Shown here: in pieces, positions 7,967 to 17,991 of the stretch | Layout of the letters: each line of letters starts with the position of its first letter | How positions within the stretch are numbered: the stretch's first letter is position 1 | Assembly: GCF_958445495.1 (NCBI RefSeq) | Contig: NZ_CAUCSQ010000017.1 | Coordinates: forward strand, 30,025 to 94,024 | Source of the DNA: an uncultured Bacteroides sp. | GTDB lineage: Bacteria; Bacteroidota; Bacteroidia; Bacteroidales; Bacteroidaceae | DNA length: 64,000 nt | Direction: 5' to 3' | Notes under the pieces: model-generated | Told to the model about the DNA's origin: nothing | Databases searched by the model: none | What the model saw: only the letters and a program-made list of their open reading frames with translations | Translations under genes and position numbers: made by a program

Positions 7967-9178
7967 TTAAAACATCTGACTGACACGCTCAATCCCCGCC
8001 ACCAGCGCATCGATTTCCGATTTCGTATTGTACATGGCAAACGAAGCTCTCACCGTTCCTTCGATGCCGAGCCGCTGCATCAAAGGCTGCGCGCAATGGT
8101 GTCCTGTGCGGACGGCGATGCCCAGGCGGTCCAGCAATGTGCCCAAATCAAAATGGTGGATGTCTCCCACCAGGAAGGAGATGACGGCTCCCCGTTCGGC
8201 CGCTTCACCGAATATGCGCATTCCGGGTATCTCTTTCAGGCGTTGCAAAGCATAAAGGGTCAGACTGTGCTCGTGTTCCGCGATTTGTTCAATGCCGTAT
8301 CCGCTCACATAGTCCAGGGCTTTCGCCAGTCCGGTCGTACCGATGTAATCGGGCGTGCCGGCCTCAAACTTAAAAGGAAGTTCATTGAATGTCGTTTTCT
8401 CGAAGGAGACGTGCCGAATCATTTCTCCTCCTCCCTGGTAAGGCGGGAGGCGTTCCAGCCACTCTTCTTTTCCATAGAGCACGCCGACCCCGGTCGGACC
8501 GTATATCTTATGTGCGGAGAACACCAGGAAATCGGCATCCAAATCCTGCACATCCACTTTCATATGGGGAATGGACTGGGCGGCGTCTGCCAGAAGAGGC
8601 ACGCCGTGGGCATGGGCGACAGCCGCCATCTTTTTCACCGGATTCACCGTACCCAGCACGTTTGACACATGGGCTACACTGACAATCTTCGTACGTTCGG
8701 AGAATAATTTCACGTATTCGTCCAGCAGAAGTTCTCCTTTGTCGTTCATCGGAATCACTTTGATGACAATCCCTTTGCGGGTCGCCAGGAGTTGCCAGGG
8801 GACGATGTTGCTATGGTGTTCCATAACGGAGACAATCACTTCATCGCCTTCTTCCATGAACTCGTCTCCGAAACTGGAAACGAGCAGGTTGATGCTTTCC
8901 GTGGTTCCCCGCGTGAAGACTACTTCATTCGTGCTGCGGGCATTGATGAACCGGCGCACCGTCTCGCGGGACGCTTCATGCAGCTCCGTAGCTTGCTGCG
9001 AAAGGTAATGCACGCCGCGGTGTACGTTTGCATTGACGGAATAGTATTCGTCGACCAATGCATCGACTACCAGGCGGGGCTTTTGGGTCGTGGCGCCGTT
9101 ATCGAAATAGACCAACGGCTTGCCGTACACCGTGCGCCCCAATATCGGAAAATCCTCACGTATCTTTTGAATATCCAT
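7967..9178 (-). CDS. sufS: Cysteine desulfurase SufS
   Basis: A pyridoxal-phosphate enzyme that takes sulfur from L-cysteine, forms a persulfide and feeds it to SufBCD for Fe-S cluster assembly in the cytosol. The 403-residue protein shows the group II desulfurase features: the PLP lysine in SAHKIYG (K224), the catalytic cysteine in TGHHCAQP (C362), and GTTESIN for phosphate binding. The start MDIQKIREDFP at 9178 matches the family N-terminus. An ATG at 9196 overlapping the sufD stop (ATGA) would add six residues and is possible. It is the last gene of cvpA-sufBCDS. No sufE or sufU sulfur-transfer gene is adjacent. Confidence 0.94.
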   Translation of the reverse strand: MDIQKIREDFPILGRTVYGKPLVYFDNGATTQKPRLVVDALVDEYYSVNANVHRGVHYLSQQATELHEASRETVRRFINARSTNEVVFTRGTTESINLLVSSFGDEFMEEGDEVIVSVMEHHSNIVPWQLLATRKGIVIKVIPMNDKGELLLDEYVKLFSERTKIVSVAHVSNVLGTVNPVKKMAAVAHAHGVPLLADAAQSIPHMKVDVQDLDADFLVFSAHKIYGPTGVGVLYGKEEWLERLPPYQGGGEMIRHVSFEKTTFNELPFKFEAGTPDYIGTTGLAKALDYVSGYGIEQIAEHEHSLTLYALQRLKEIPGMRIFGEAAERGAVISFLVGDIHHFDLGTLLDRLGIAVRTGHHCAQPLMQRLGIEGTVRASFAMYNTKSEIDALVAGIERVSQMF

Positions 9179-9192
9179 CTTGTTCTTTATTA

Positions 9193-10536
9193 TCATTTAC
9201 AGATTGCACATCCCTGGCATTTATTCAACTCGCCCCGGAAACGTTTCTCGACCAACAAGTGCAGGCGGTCTTTCAACGCATCCAGCCGAATCGTATCGAT
9301 AACTTCATTGACAAAGGCGAACATCAGGAGCAGGCGGGCTTCTTTCTCGTCAATCCCGCGCGAACGCATATAGAATAAGGCGTTTTCGTCAAGCTGCCCC
9401 ACTGTCGCCCCGTGAGAACATTTCACATCATCGGCGTAAATCTCCAGTTGGGGTTGCGTGTACATTCTCGCGTCGCGCGTAGCGCAGAGGTTCCGGTTGG
9501 TCTGCTGAGAGTTCGTACGCTGGGCGCCGGGACGTACCAGCACCAGCCCGGCAAAAGCTCCTACCGCCTGTTCGTCAAGCACGTACTTGAACAGTTCGTT
9601 GCTGGTGCAATCCGGAACGGCGTGGTCAATGCTCGTATGGTTGTCCACGTGCTGGTTTTTATCGGCGATTGCCATGCCGCAAAGATTGATTTCGGCGCCT
9701 TCCCCGCCCAGCATCACTTCGGTGGTGTTGCGGGTAGTGCCGTTATGCAATGTCATGCCGTTCAGCAACACATTGCTGTGCGCCGCCTGCCTGACGTACA
9801 AATTACTGAAACGGACCGTGCTCGTATGTGTCTCTTCCAGCTCGTACATATCGAATACCGCATTCTCGCCGACGAAGACTTCTATCACTTGCGTCGCAAG
9901 GAAATTCACATTGTCCATCGCGTGGTCGCAAATCAGCAAGCGTGCCTGCGCGCCTTCTTCCAGGACAATCAGCACCCGGCGGTTCACCATAAAGTTGACA
10001 TCCGCACGAAGGATATTCACCAACTGGACCGGTTTTTCCACAATGACATTCTTCGGCACGTAAAAGATAACGCCGTCTTGCGCAAAGGCGGTATTGAAAG
10101 CGGTCACTCCGTCGCCGGAGGTATCCGCCAGCTTGCCGTAGTATTTTCTCACCAACTCCGGATGCTGCAAGGCGACCTCTTTCAAGCTGCCGAATATGAC
10201 TCCTTCCGGCAGATGTGTTTTCGGAAGCGCCTTATTATAGAAAGCGTCATTGACTACAAAGTACAAGGCGGTACTCATGTTCGGCACATCACACTTGAAC
10301 ACTTCATACGGATTGACGGGAATGGACAGGCGGTTCAGGTTCAGCCCGAAGTCCGGCTCAAAGAATTTGCTTACATCCGTATATTTGTACTTCTCCAGCT
10401 TGCGGGTCGGGAATCCGAGCCGTTCAAAATCGGCGAAAGCGGCGGCACGGGGAGCATTCAGCGCTTCCGCACTATGCTTGCAGATGATGGCTTCCGTCTG
10501 CGAGAAGAGCTCTATGTATTGTTGTTCCGCATTCAT
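9193..10536 (-). CDS. sufD: Fe-S cluster assembly protein SufD
   Basis: A scaffold subunit of the SufBC2D complex, homologous to SufB. The 447-residue protein has the parallel beta-helix core of the SufBD family. Typical C-terminal motifs are present: NLYVRQAAHSNVLLNG, DNHTSIDHA, KCSHGATVGQL (the conserved histidine facing SufB) and FYMRSRGI. It starts 2 bases after the sufC stop and ends in an ATGA overlap with a possible sufS start, so the genes are translationally coupled. The C-terminus (CQGCAICK) contains three cysteines in a CxxCxxC pattern. Such a tail could bind metal, but this is inference. Confidence 0.93.
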   Translation of the reverse strand: MNAEQQYIELFSQTEAIICKHSAEALNAPRAAAFADFERLGFPTRKLEKYKYTDVSKFFEPDFGLNLNRLSIPVNPYEVFKCDVPNMSTALYFVVNDAFYNKALPKTHLPEGVIFGSLKEVALQHPELVRKYYGKLADTSGDGVTAFNTAFAQDGVIFYVPKNVIVEKPVQLVNILRADVNFMVNRRVLIVLEEGAQARLLICDHAMDNVNFLATQVIEVFVGENAVFDMYELEETHTSTVRFSNLYVRQAAHSNVLLNGMTLHNGTTRNTTEVMLGGEGAEINLCGMAIADKNQHVDNHTSIDHAVPDCTSNELFKYVLDEQAVGAFAGLVLVRPGAQRTNSQQTNRNLCATRDARMYTQPQLEIYADDVKCSHGATVGQLDENALFYMRSRGIDEKEARLLLMFAFVNEVIDTIRLDALKDRLHLLVEKRFRGELNKCQGCAICK

Positions 10537-10538
10537 CG

Positions 10539-11291
10539 TTATTCTCCCAGTTCTTTCTTAATCCAATCATATCCTTTCTCTTCCAGTTCCAAAGCCAGTT
10601 CCGGACCGGCAGTCTTTACGATACGGCCTTTATAAAGCACATGCACGATGTCCGGCTTAATATAGTCAAGCAGACGCTGGTAGTGGGTAATGACGATGGT
10701 GCTCGTCTGGGGAGTCTTCAATTTATTGACTCCTTCCGCCACAATGCGCAATGCGTCGATGTCCAGTCCGGAGTCGGTCTCGTCAAGGATGCTCAAACGG
10801 GGTTCCAGCATCGCCATCTGGAAAATCTCGTTCCGTTTCTTTTCACCGCCAGAGAAACCTTCGTTCACCGAACGGTTGGCCAGCTTATTGTCCAGCTCGA
10901 CAACCGCACGTTTCTCACGCATCAATTTCAGGAACTCGCTGGCGGTCAGTGCGGGCAAACCTTTATATTTGCGTTGCTCGTTGACGGCGGCACGCATAAA
11001 ATTCACCATGCTCACTCCCGGAATCTCCACCGGATACTGGAAGCTGAGGAAAATGCCTTCATGGCTACGGTCTTCCGGACTCAGCTCCAACAGGTTTTTC
11101 CCGTAAAAGGTAACCGTGCCTTTCGTTACCTCAAAAGCCGGATTCCCCACCAGAACGGAGGAAAGGGTACTCTTACCGGAACCGTTCGGCCCCATAATCG
11201 CATGTACTTCGCCCGGTTTCACCGTCAGGTTGATGCCTTTCAATATCTCTTTGCCATTGATGCTGGCATGCAGGTCTTTTATTTCTAACAT
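10539..11291 (-). CDS. sufC: Fe-S cluster assembly ATPase SufC
   Basis: An ABC-type ATPase without membrane domains that powers conformational change in SufBC2D. The 250 residues include Walker A GPNGSGKST, the Q-loop FQYP, the signature SGGEKKRNE, Walker B LSILDETDSGLD and the switch histidine in VITHYQR. The length is typical for SufC. It lies 41 bases after the sufB stop and 2 bases before sufD. The SGGEKKRNE signature and ETDSGLD (in place of the exporter-type EATSALD) set it apart from transport ATPases. Confidence 0.96.
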   Translation of the reverse strand: MLEIKDLHASINGKEILKGINLTVKPGEVHAIMGPNGSGKSTLSSVLVGNPAFEVTKGTVTFYGKNLLELSPEDRSHEGIFLSFQYPVEIPGVSMVNFMRAAVNEQRKYKGLPALTASEFLKLMREKRAVVELDNKLANRSVNEGFSGGEKKRNEIFQMAMLEPRLSILDETDSGLDIDALRIVAEGVNKLKTPQTSTIVITHYQRLLDYIKPDIVHVLYKGRIVKTAGPELALELEEKGYDWIKKELGE

Positions 11292-11332
11292 CTTTCTATT
11301 TACTATTTTGTCATTTTACTATTCTTATCCAA

Positions 11333-12787
11333 TCACCCCACGCTTCCTTCCAACGAGATAGTCAGCAGTTTCTGCGCTTCCACCGCAAACTCCATCGGAA
11401 GTTTGTTCAACACTTCTTTCGCATATCCGTTTACTATCAGCCCGATGGCGTCTTCCGTCGAGATGCCGCGCTGATTGCAATAGAAAATCTGGTCTTCGCT
11501 AATCTTGCTCGTCGTGGCTTCATGCTCTACCACTGCCGTCTCGTTATGGATATCCATATAGGGAAAGGTATGCGCCCCGCATTTGTCGCCCAGCAGCAGA
11601 GAGTCGCACTGGCTGTAGTTACGGGCATTGTCCGCTCTTTCCGCCACGCGCACCAGCCCCCGGTACGAGTTCTCGCTATGTCCGGCGGAGATGCCTTTGC
11701 TGACAATGGTGCTCCTCGTATTCTTGCCGAGATGAATCATCTTCGTACCCGTGTCTGCCTGCTGGTAGTTGTTGGTTACGGCAACGGAATAAAATTCAGC
11801 AGTCGAATTATCGCCTGACAGGATACATGAGGGATATTTCCAGGTTATCGCCGAACCGGTTTCCACCTGGGTCCAGGACAACTTGCTGTCCACTCCTTTG
11901 CAATTGCCGCGCTTTGTCACAAAATTGTAAACGCCGCCCTTGCCCTCGGCATCTCCCGGATACCAGTTCTGCACAGTGCTGTATTTCACTTCCGCACGGT
12001 CGTGCACGATAATTTCCACAATAGCGGCATGCAGTTGGTTTTCATCCCGCATCGGAGCCGTACAGCCTTCCAGATAAGAGACATAAGAGTCGTCGTCAGC
12101 CACAATCAGCGTACGTTCGAACTGTCCCGTATTGCGGGCGTTGATACGGAAATAAGTGGAAAGCTCCATCGGGCAACGCACTCCTTTGGGGATATATACG
12201 AAAGAACCGTCGGAGAACACCGCCGAATTCAACGCGGCGAAGAAGTTGTCGCGGTATCCCACTACCGAGCCGAGGTATTTCTTTACCAGGTCCGGATGTT
12301 CCCGCACCGCTTCACTGAAAGAGCAGAAAATGATTCCTTTCTCCATCAGGGTTTCTTTAAAGGTGGTCTTTACAGAAACCGAGTCCATGACGGCATCTAC
12401 GGCCATCCCGCTCAAAGCCATCTGCTCTTCCAGAGGAATTCCCAGCTTATTGAAGGTTTTTATCAATTCGGGGTCTACCTCATCCATGCTTTTCGGCCCT
12501 TCTTTCTTCCGGGTGGGGTCGGCATAATACGAGATGGACTGATAGTCAATCTCCGGGATACGGAGATGCGCCCAGGAGGGCATCTCCAGCGTCAGCCAAT
12601 GGCGGTATGCTTTCAGCCGGAACTCCAGCAGCCAGTCCGGTTCATTTTTCTTCGACGAGATTAAACGAATCACGTCTTCATTAAGCCCACGCTCAATGAT
12701 GTCTGTGTGCACTTCCGTAGTGAAGCCGTATTTATACTTCTCCTGCGTCAGTTCCTTTACATATTTATTGGGTTCTTCTTGTTGCAT
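11333..12787 (-). CDS. sufB: Fe-S cluster assembly protein SufB
   Basis: The main scaffold on which Suf clusters are built. The 484-residue protein contains the hallmark segments of SufB: the KGVRCPMELSTYFRIN strand, the conserved cysteine region near GCTAPM, NWYPGDAEGKGGVYN, the KCGAHTFPY loop and the C-terminal FYCNQRGIS. The N-terminus overlaps the end of cvpA by 23 bases in another frame, which suggests translational coupling to an inner-membrane protein gene with no known link to Fe-S assembly. It is the first of four co-oriented suf genes. Confidence 0.96.
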   Translation of the reverse strand: MQQEEPNKYVKELTQEKYKYGFTTEVHTDIIERGLNEDVIRLISSKKNEPDWLLEFRLKAYRHWLTLEMPSWAHLRIPEIDYQSISYYADPTRKKEGPKSMDEVDPELIKTFNKLGIPLEEQMALSGMAVDAVMDSVSVKTTFKETLMEKGIIFCSFSEAVREHPDLVKKYLGSVVGYRDNFFAALNSAVFSDGSFVYIPKGVRCPMELSTYFRINARNTGQFERTLIVADDDSYVSYLEGCTAPMRDENQLHAAIVEIIVHDRAEVKYSTVQNWYPGDAEGKGGVYNFVTKRGNCKGVDSKLSWTQVETGSAITWKYPSCILSGDNSTAEFYSVAVTNNYQQADTGTKMIHLGKNTRSTIVSKGISAGHSENSYRGLVRVAERADNARNYSQCDSLLLGDKCGAHTFPYMDIHNETAVVEHEATTSKISEDQIFYCNQRGISTEDAIGLIVNGYAKEVLNKLPMEFAVEAQKLLTISLEGSVG

Positions 12788-13292
12788 CTTTATTCTCTAA
12801 TATTTGTTGCGTCATATTCTTTGCAGCAGGAAAAAAGATTCCTGCAAATGTTTCCATCGGATAATATAACAAAGACTCGTTCTTTTTTGTTGCGCTGATT
12901 AACTTATTATCGCTATCCAGCAACTCTATCAGGCAAATGCACAGGCTTGTCAACAACAGGAATTTCAACGCTCCCAGTCCACAGCCGAGCCAGCGGTTCA
13001 GCCAGTCCAGCGAAACGGCTTTCATCGCTTTTGTCAGCAATGACGCCGCCAATAAGAATATCAGCGGGACAGCTATCCAAATCATTATGAAAGCCAACAC
13101 CTGTGCAACGGTCATTGAATCCGTCACTGCCGGGCAAAGTTTTTCGGCCAGAGCGGCATATAAAGTCTTTGCCGCCAGCAAACCGACGATTAATCCCAGA
13201 ATAGATGCCAACTGGCGGATGAAGCCTTTCATGAAGCCCATGACCGCCCCCGCACCTGTTATAACAAGGATAATGATATCAATTGTCGCCAC
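12765..13292 (-). CDS. CvpA-family membrane protein
   Basis: A 175-residue protein with about four transmembrane segments (near 5-22, 28-48, 65-90 and 100-122), a glycine-rich first helix and the GFMKGF motif of the CvpA family. CvpA proteins were named for colicin V production; in Bacteroidetes the role is unclear, probably envelope homeostasis. The start codon is GTG (13292-13290); no ATG lies nearby in frame. The 3' end overlaps sufB by 23 bases. The promoter for cvpA-suf should lie in the 197-base gap after the infB terminator, but no good TAnnTTTG box was found there. Confidence 0.82.
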   Translation of the reverse strand: MATIDIIILVITGAGAVMGFMKGFIRQLASILGLIVGLLAAKTLYAALAEKLCPAVTDSMTVAQVLAFIMIWIAVPLIFLLAASLLTKAMKAVSLDWLNRWLGCGLGALKFLLLTSLCICLIELLDSDNKLISATKKNESLLYYPMETFAGIFFPAAKNMTQQILENKDATRRTQ

Positions 13293-13363
13293 GTCTTAAT
13301 ATTTTAAATCATGAATCCGGAATTATGAATCTGCCCAAGGCAAAAGACAGCACGCCAGGGTGA

Positions 13364-13418
13364 TAAAACAATAAAGTGGTAAGGTGGCGTCCTGCCTGTC
13401 ACAGTACCACATTACCAC
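13364..13418 (-). terminator. Terminator of the rimP-nusA-infB operon
   Basis: On the minus strand gtggtaatgtgg (13418-13407) pairs with ccaccttaccac (13387-13376), 11 of 12 bp, with a 19-base loop, and then tttattgtttta. It is about 70 bases past the infB stop. Confidence 0.7.
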
Positions 13419-13489
13419 CCATATATGTTACGGCCGTCATTCGGTCAATGACCTTATGCTTCTACAAATCATCATTCATGAATCACAAT

Positions 13490-16400
13490 TTATAAAGTTT
13501 GCTTCACTTCTATTTCTTCGAATGTCTCGATGATATCGCCTATCTTCATATCGTTGCAGTTTACCAGGCTGATACCGCACTCGAAATTCGTACCTACTTC
13601 TTTCACATCGTCCTTGAAGCGTTTCAGCGCATTGATATTGCCGGTAAAGATGACAATACCGTCGCGAATCAGGCGTGCCTTGTCGCTCCGTTTCACTTTT
13701 CCGGTCTTCACCATCGCACCGGCAACGAGTCCCACCTTGGTGATGTTGAAGACTTCGCGCACCTCGACGGTGGCTGTAATCTGCTCTTTCAGTTCCGGAG
13801 CCAGCATTCCTTCCATAGCGGCCTTCACTTCTTCTATCGCGTCATAGATGACAGAGTATTTGCGGATATCGACTCCTTCCTGCTCCGCCATCTTGGCGGC
13901 AGCGCCCGAAGGACGTACCTGGAATCCGACGATAATCGCATTCGAAGCGGCAGCCAGAGAGACATCCGATTCGGAAATCGCTCCCACGCCCTTGTGAATG
14001 ACATTCACCTGAATCTGTTCTGTGGACAATTTAATCAACGAATCGCTCAACGCTTCTACAGAACCGTCCACATCACCCTTGACGATGATATTCAATTCCT
14101 GGAAGTTGCCCAAGGCAATACGGCGGCCCAACTCGTCCAAAGTCAGAATCTTCTGCGTGCGCAAGCCTTGTTCGCGTGCCAGTTGTTCGCGTTTGTTGGT
14201 AATCTCGCGGGCTTCCTGGTCGCTTTCCACGACGTGGAACGTATCGCCTGCGGCAGGAGCGCCGTTCAATCCCAGAATCAATGCCGGTTCGGCAGGCCCC
14301 GCTTCTTTGATACGTTGGTTACGCTCATTAAACATGGCTTTCACACGCCCGTAGCTGGTTCCCGCAAGCACGATATCGCCCACTTTCAGGGTTCCGTTGG
14401 ACACCAGTACCGTAGCTACGTAACCGCGTCCCTTATCCAGGGATGACTCGATAATGGAACCTGTGGCGTTCCGGTTCGGATTGGCTTTCAGGTCGAGCAT
14501 CTCCGCTTCCAGCAGTACTTTCTCCAACAAGTCTTCCACACCGATGCCTTTCTTGGCTGAAATATCCTGTGACTGGTATTTGCCTCCCCATTCTTCAACA
14601 AGGAAATTCATCGCGGCCAGTTCTTCTTTAATCTTATCCGGATTCGCTGTCGGCTTGTCCACTTTATTGATGGCGAATACGATAGGCACGCCTGCCGCCA
14701 TCGCATGGTTAATCGCTTCTTTCGTCTGCGGCATCACATTGTCGTCGGCCGCCACAATGATGATGGCGATATCCGTCACCTTCGCACCGCGGGCACGCAT
14801 GGCCGTGAACGCCTCATGTCCCGGAGTATCGAGGAAAGTGATACGGCGGCCGTCTTCCAACTGTACATTATAAGCACCGATGTGCTGCGTAATGCCTCCG
14901 GCCTCACCGGCAATGACATTCGCCTTACGGATGTAGTCCAGCAAAGAGGTCTTACCGTGGTCGACATGTCCCATTACCGTAACAATCGGAGCACGCGGCT
15001 GCAAGTCTTCCGGAGCATCTTCCTCTTCGACGATGGCTTGCGCCACTTCCGCGCTTACATATTCGGTCTTGAAACCGAATTCCTCCGCCACCAGATTGAT
15101 AGTCTCCGCATCCAAACGCTGGTTGATGGAAACCATAATGCCGATGCTCATGCAGGTAGCAATGACCTGGTTGACGGAAATGTCCATCATCGTAGCCAGC
15201 TCATTAGCCGTAACGAACTCTGTCAGCTTCAAGATTTTGCTGTCTGCCATTTCCTGGTCTTCCAGTTCCTGCATGCGGTTGGAAACCATTTCACGTTTTT
15301 CCTTACGGTATTTGGATGCTTTATTCTTGCCTTTGGTAGTCAGGCGGGCCAGCGTTTCCTTTACCTGCTTTGCAACGTCTTCCTCGCTCACCTCCTGCTT
15401 GATAACCGGCTTCTTGAAACGGTCTTTATTGTTTCTCCGGCCGCTGTTGCCGCCCTGGTTGTTGCCGCCGTTGTTACCATTGCCGCCTTTGCCCTGCGCA
15501 TTCGGCTTCGGTGCGGCGAATCCGGAAGCGGCGACGTTATTGACGTCTACCTTCTCCTTATTAATACGGTTCCGCTTTTTCTTATTATTGCCGGCAGTGT
15601 CCGCATTATCTTTCGCGCCATTCTTTGCGAGTTTGGTGTCGTCTTTGCGGATTTCCTTAATAATGGCCTCCTTCATCAGTTTCTTCTGATCCTGACGGAT
15701 TTTCTCTTTCTCTTCACGCTCGCGGCGTTTCTCTTCCTTCGATTTCTTCTTTGGACGGGTAGACTGGTTCAGTGCTGCCAGGTCTATCTGCCCAATCACA
15801 TTGATTCTCGCGCCCAATTCCGGCTGGCGAATCTTGAATATCTCATCCTCCTTAGAAGCTTCTTTTTCTTCTGGAACGACTTCTGCCGCTGGTACTTCCA
15901 CTGTATTCTCCTCTTTTTTATGTTCTTCCGCCTTCACTGGTGTCTCTACCTTCTTCGGCTCTTCTTTAATCATTTCTTCCGCCACCGCTTTCTCAACGTC
16001 TGCCGGTGCCGGTTCCGCTACCTCCGGCTCCGGTTGCTTCACCACTACAGGTTCAGCCGGAGACGATGGCGCCGCCGTCTCTTCTTTCTTCACCTCAGGC
16101 TCTTTCTTTTCGGGCTCTTTCTTCACTTCCGGCTCAACGGCGGGACGTTCCGCAACCGGACGTTCTACAGCCGGGCGTTCCGCAACAGTCTCTTTTTTCT
16201 GTTCCGGCTCTTTTTCTACTTTATCAGTTCTACGGCCGTTTAATTTATCTAAGTCTATTTTACCGACAGGTTTAAACTTCGGACGTGCATCCTCAGGTAT
16301 GACTGTCTTGATCACATCCTCCGACTTCGGTTTTTCCGGCTGTCTCTGAAAGCCCTCAATCGAAACCGACGCCTTATTACGCTCCTTATTCTGGCGTTCC

Positions 16401-16594
16401 TGGATGAAACGCTCCGATTCAAGTCTAAGGTTCTTATCTGTACTAAACTCTTTTACGAGCATAGCGTATTGCTCCTCGCTAATTTTGGTATTAGGATTAG
16501 CCTCTACGGTGTACCCTTTCTTTTGCAGGAACTCAACTACCGTCGCGATTCCTACATTCAAATCTCTTGTAACTTTGTTTAACCTTATCGTCAT
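13490..16594 (-). CDS. infB: Translation initiation factor IF-2
   Basis: A GTPase that brings fMet-tRNA to the 30S subunit and promotes subunit joining. The 1034 residues comprise: an IF2 N-domain at about 1-55, a long low-complexity linker (about 100-260, rich in K, E, P and V, with repeats such as RPAVERPVAERP), a Gly/Asn-rich patch near 375, a second IF2_N domain near 450, the G domain (GHVDHGKTS near 545, DTPGHEAF, NKVDKP, SAKKG) and C-terminal beta-barrel and C2 domains. Length and the extended linker are usual in Bacteroidetes. It is third in rimP-nusA-infB, with 135 bases between it and nusA, and is followed by a terminator. Confidence 0.97.
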   Translation of the reverse strand: MTIRLNKVTRDLNVGIATVVEFLQKKGYTVEANPNTKISEEQYAMLVKEFSTDKNLRLESERFIQERQNKERNKASVSIEGFQRQPEKPKSEDVIKTVIPEDARPKFKPVGKIDLDKLNGRRTDKVEKEPEQKKETVAERPAVERPVAERPAVEPEVKKEPEKKEPEVKKEETAAPSSPAEPVVVKQPEPEVAEPAPADVEKAVAEEMIKEEPKKVETPVKAEEHKKEENTVEVPAAEVVPEEKEASKEDEIFKIRQPELGARINVIGQIDLAALNQSTRPKKKSKEEKRREREEKEKIRQDQKKLMKEAIIKEIRKDDTKLAKNGAKDNADTAGNNKKKRNRINKEKVDVNNVAASGFAAPKPNAQGKGGNGNNGGNNQGGNSGRRNNKDRFKKPVIKQEVSEEDVAKQVKETLARLTTKGKNKASKYRKEKREMVSNRMQELEDQEMADSKILKLTEFVTANELATMMDISVNQVIATCMSIGIMVSINQRLDAETINLVAEEFGFKTEYVSAEVAQAIVEEEDAPEDLQPRAPIVTVMGHVDHGKTSLLDYIRKANVIAGEAGGITQHIGAYNVQLEDGRRITFLDTPGHEAFTAMRARGAKVTDIAIIIVAADDNVMPQTKEAINHAMAAGVPIVFAINKVDKPTANPDKIKEELAAMNFLVEEWGGKYQSQDISAKKGIGVEDLLEKVLLEAEMLDLKANPNRNATGSIIESSLDKGRGYVATVLVSNGTLKVGDIVLAGTSYGRVKAMFNERNQRIKEAGPAEPALILGLNGAPAAGDTFHVVESDQEAREITNKREQLAREQGLRTQKILTLDELGRRIALGNFQELNIIVKGDVDGSVEALSDSLIKLSTEQIQVNVIHKGVGAISESDVSLAAASNAIIVGFQVRPSGAAAKMAEQEGVDIRKYSVIYDAIEEVKAAMEGMLAPELKEQITATVEVREVFNITKVGLVAGAMVKTGKVKRSDKARLIRDGIVIFTGNINALKRFKDDVKEVGTNFECGISLVNCNDMKIGDIIETFEEIEVKQTL

Positions 16595-16729
16595 ATTTTA
16601 AAATAATGAATTAATGTGCCAACGGCAAATATGCCCGTCGGCTACGCAGTGAATAGCGAATAACAACAAAGCCCGGCCGAAAAGGTTATTCCTGTCCTCC
16701 CGCCGGCACATCGGCATACCGCCGCATTA

Positions 16730-17989
16730 TTATTCCTCTTCAAACTCCGATTTCAAAATGCGTATTACCTCGTCCACCGTCTCTTCTTCCAAATCCGTCT
16801 TTTCAATCAGCAGCTCACGAGGCGCATTCAACACGGCCTTCGCCGTATCAATGCCAATAGCCTTGATTGCATCAATCACCCATCCGTCGATTTCATCCCT
16901 GAATTCATCGAGATAAATATCTTCATCAGCCACGCTCTCATCCAACTCACGGAACACGTCGATAGTGTACTCAGTCAACATACTGGCCAGCTTGATATTC
17001 AAACCGCCTTTACCGATAGCCAACGAAACTTCTTCCGGCTTGAGGAATACTTCCGCTTTCCTCTCTTCCTCATTCAAACGGATGGAAGAAATCTTTGCCG
17101 GGCTCAAAGCACGCTGTATAAACAATGAAATGTTCGACGTGTAATTGATTACGTCGATGTTCTCATTGCGAAGTTCACGAACAATACCATGAATACGACT
17201 TCCCTTCACTCCCACACAGGCGCCTACGGGGTCGATTCTGTCATCGTATGATTCCACCGCAATCTTGGCCCGTTCGCCGGGGATGCGGGCAATCTTCTTG
17301 ATGGTAATCAGACCATCATTGATTTCCGGTACTTCCATCTCAAACAGGCGTTGCAGGAAAACGGGAGAAGTGCGCGACAAGATAATCTTGGGATTATTGT
17401 TCTTATTGTCCACGCGGGCAACCACCGCACGGGCCGTCTCTCCCTTGCGATAGAAATCACTGGGAATCTGCTCGGTCTTAGGCAGCAGCAATTCGTTTCC
17501 TTCATCGTCGAGAAGCAACATCTCTTTCTTCCAGATCTGATAAACTTCCGCATTGATGATTGTACCTACCTTATCTATATATTTGTTATAAATACTGTCT
17601 TTTTCCAGTTCCAGAATCTTGGAAGCCAGCGTCTGGCGGAGATTCAGGATAGCACGACGGCCGAATTTGGCAAAGATTACCTCATCCGTCACCTCTTCGC
17701 CCACTTCGTAGGAAGCATCGATTTTCTGCGCCTCACTCAACGAAATCTGCATGTTCGGGTTTGTCAAATCTTCATCGGCCACAACTTCACGGTTACGCCA
17801 TATCTCGAAATCCCCCTTGTCCGGGTTCACGATTACGTCGTAATTCTCATCGGTGCCAAACATTTTCGCGATTACGCTGCGGAACGACTCTTCAAGTACG
17901 CTAACCATCGTCGTTCTATCGATATTTTTCAGTTCCTTAAACTCCGAAAATGTATCAATCAAGCTGATTGTTTCTTCTTTCTTAGCCAT
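16730..17989 (-). CDS. nusA: Transcription termination/antitermination factor NusA
   Basis: Binds RNA polymerase and nascent RNA and modulates pausing, termination and antitermination. The 419 residues comprise an N-terminal polymerase-binding domain (about 1-130), an S1 domain (about 135-200), KH1 with VGVKGSRIHGIV and KH2 with AIGKGGLNIKLA, ending in an acidic tail. It lacks the two C-terminal acidic repeats of the E. coli protein, as is normal outside proteobacteria. It starts 2 bases after the rimP stop, in the conserved rimP-nusA-infB order. Confidence 0.97.
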   Translation of the reverse strand: MAKKEETISLIDTFSEFKELKNIDRTTMVSVLEESFRSVIAKMFGTDENYDVIVNPDKGDFEIWRNREVVADEDLTNPNMQISLSEAQKIDASYEVGEEVTDEVIFAKFGRRAILNLRQTLASKILELEKDSIYNKYIDKVGTIINAEVYQIWKKEMLLLDDEGNELLLPKTEQIPSDFYRKGETARAVVARVDNKNNNPKIILSRTSPVFLQRLFEMEVPEINDGLITIKKIARIPGERAKIAVESYDDRIDPVGACVGVKGSRIHGIVRELRNENIDVINYTSNISLFIQRALSPAKISSIRLNEEERKAEVFLKPEEVSLAIGKGGLNIKLASMLTEYTIDVFRELDESVADEDIYLDEFRDEIDGWVIDAIKAIGIDTAKAVLNAPRELLIEKTDLEEETVDEVIRILKSEFEEE

Positions 17990-17991
17990 AA

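Noticed and set aside
13499..16243. Long open frames antisense to infB
   Set aside because: They mirror the codon bias of infB on the other strand and have no recognisable protein features.
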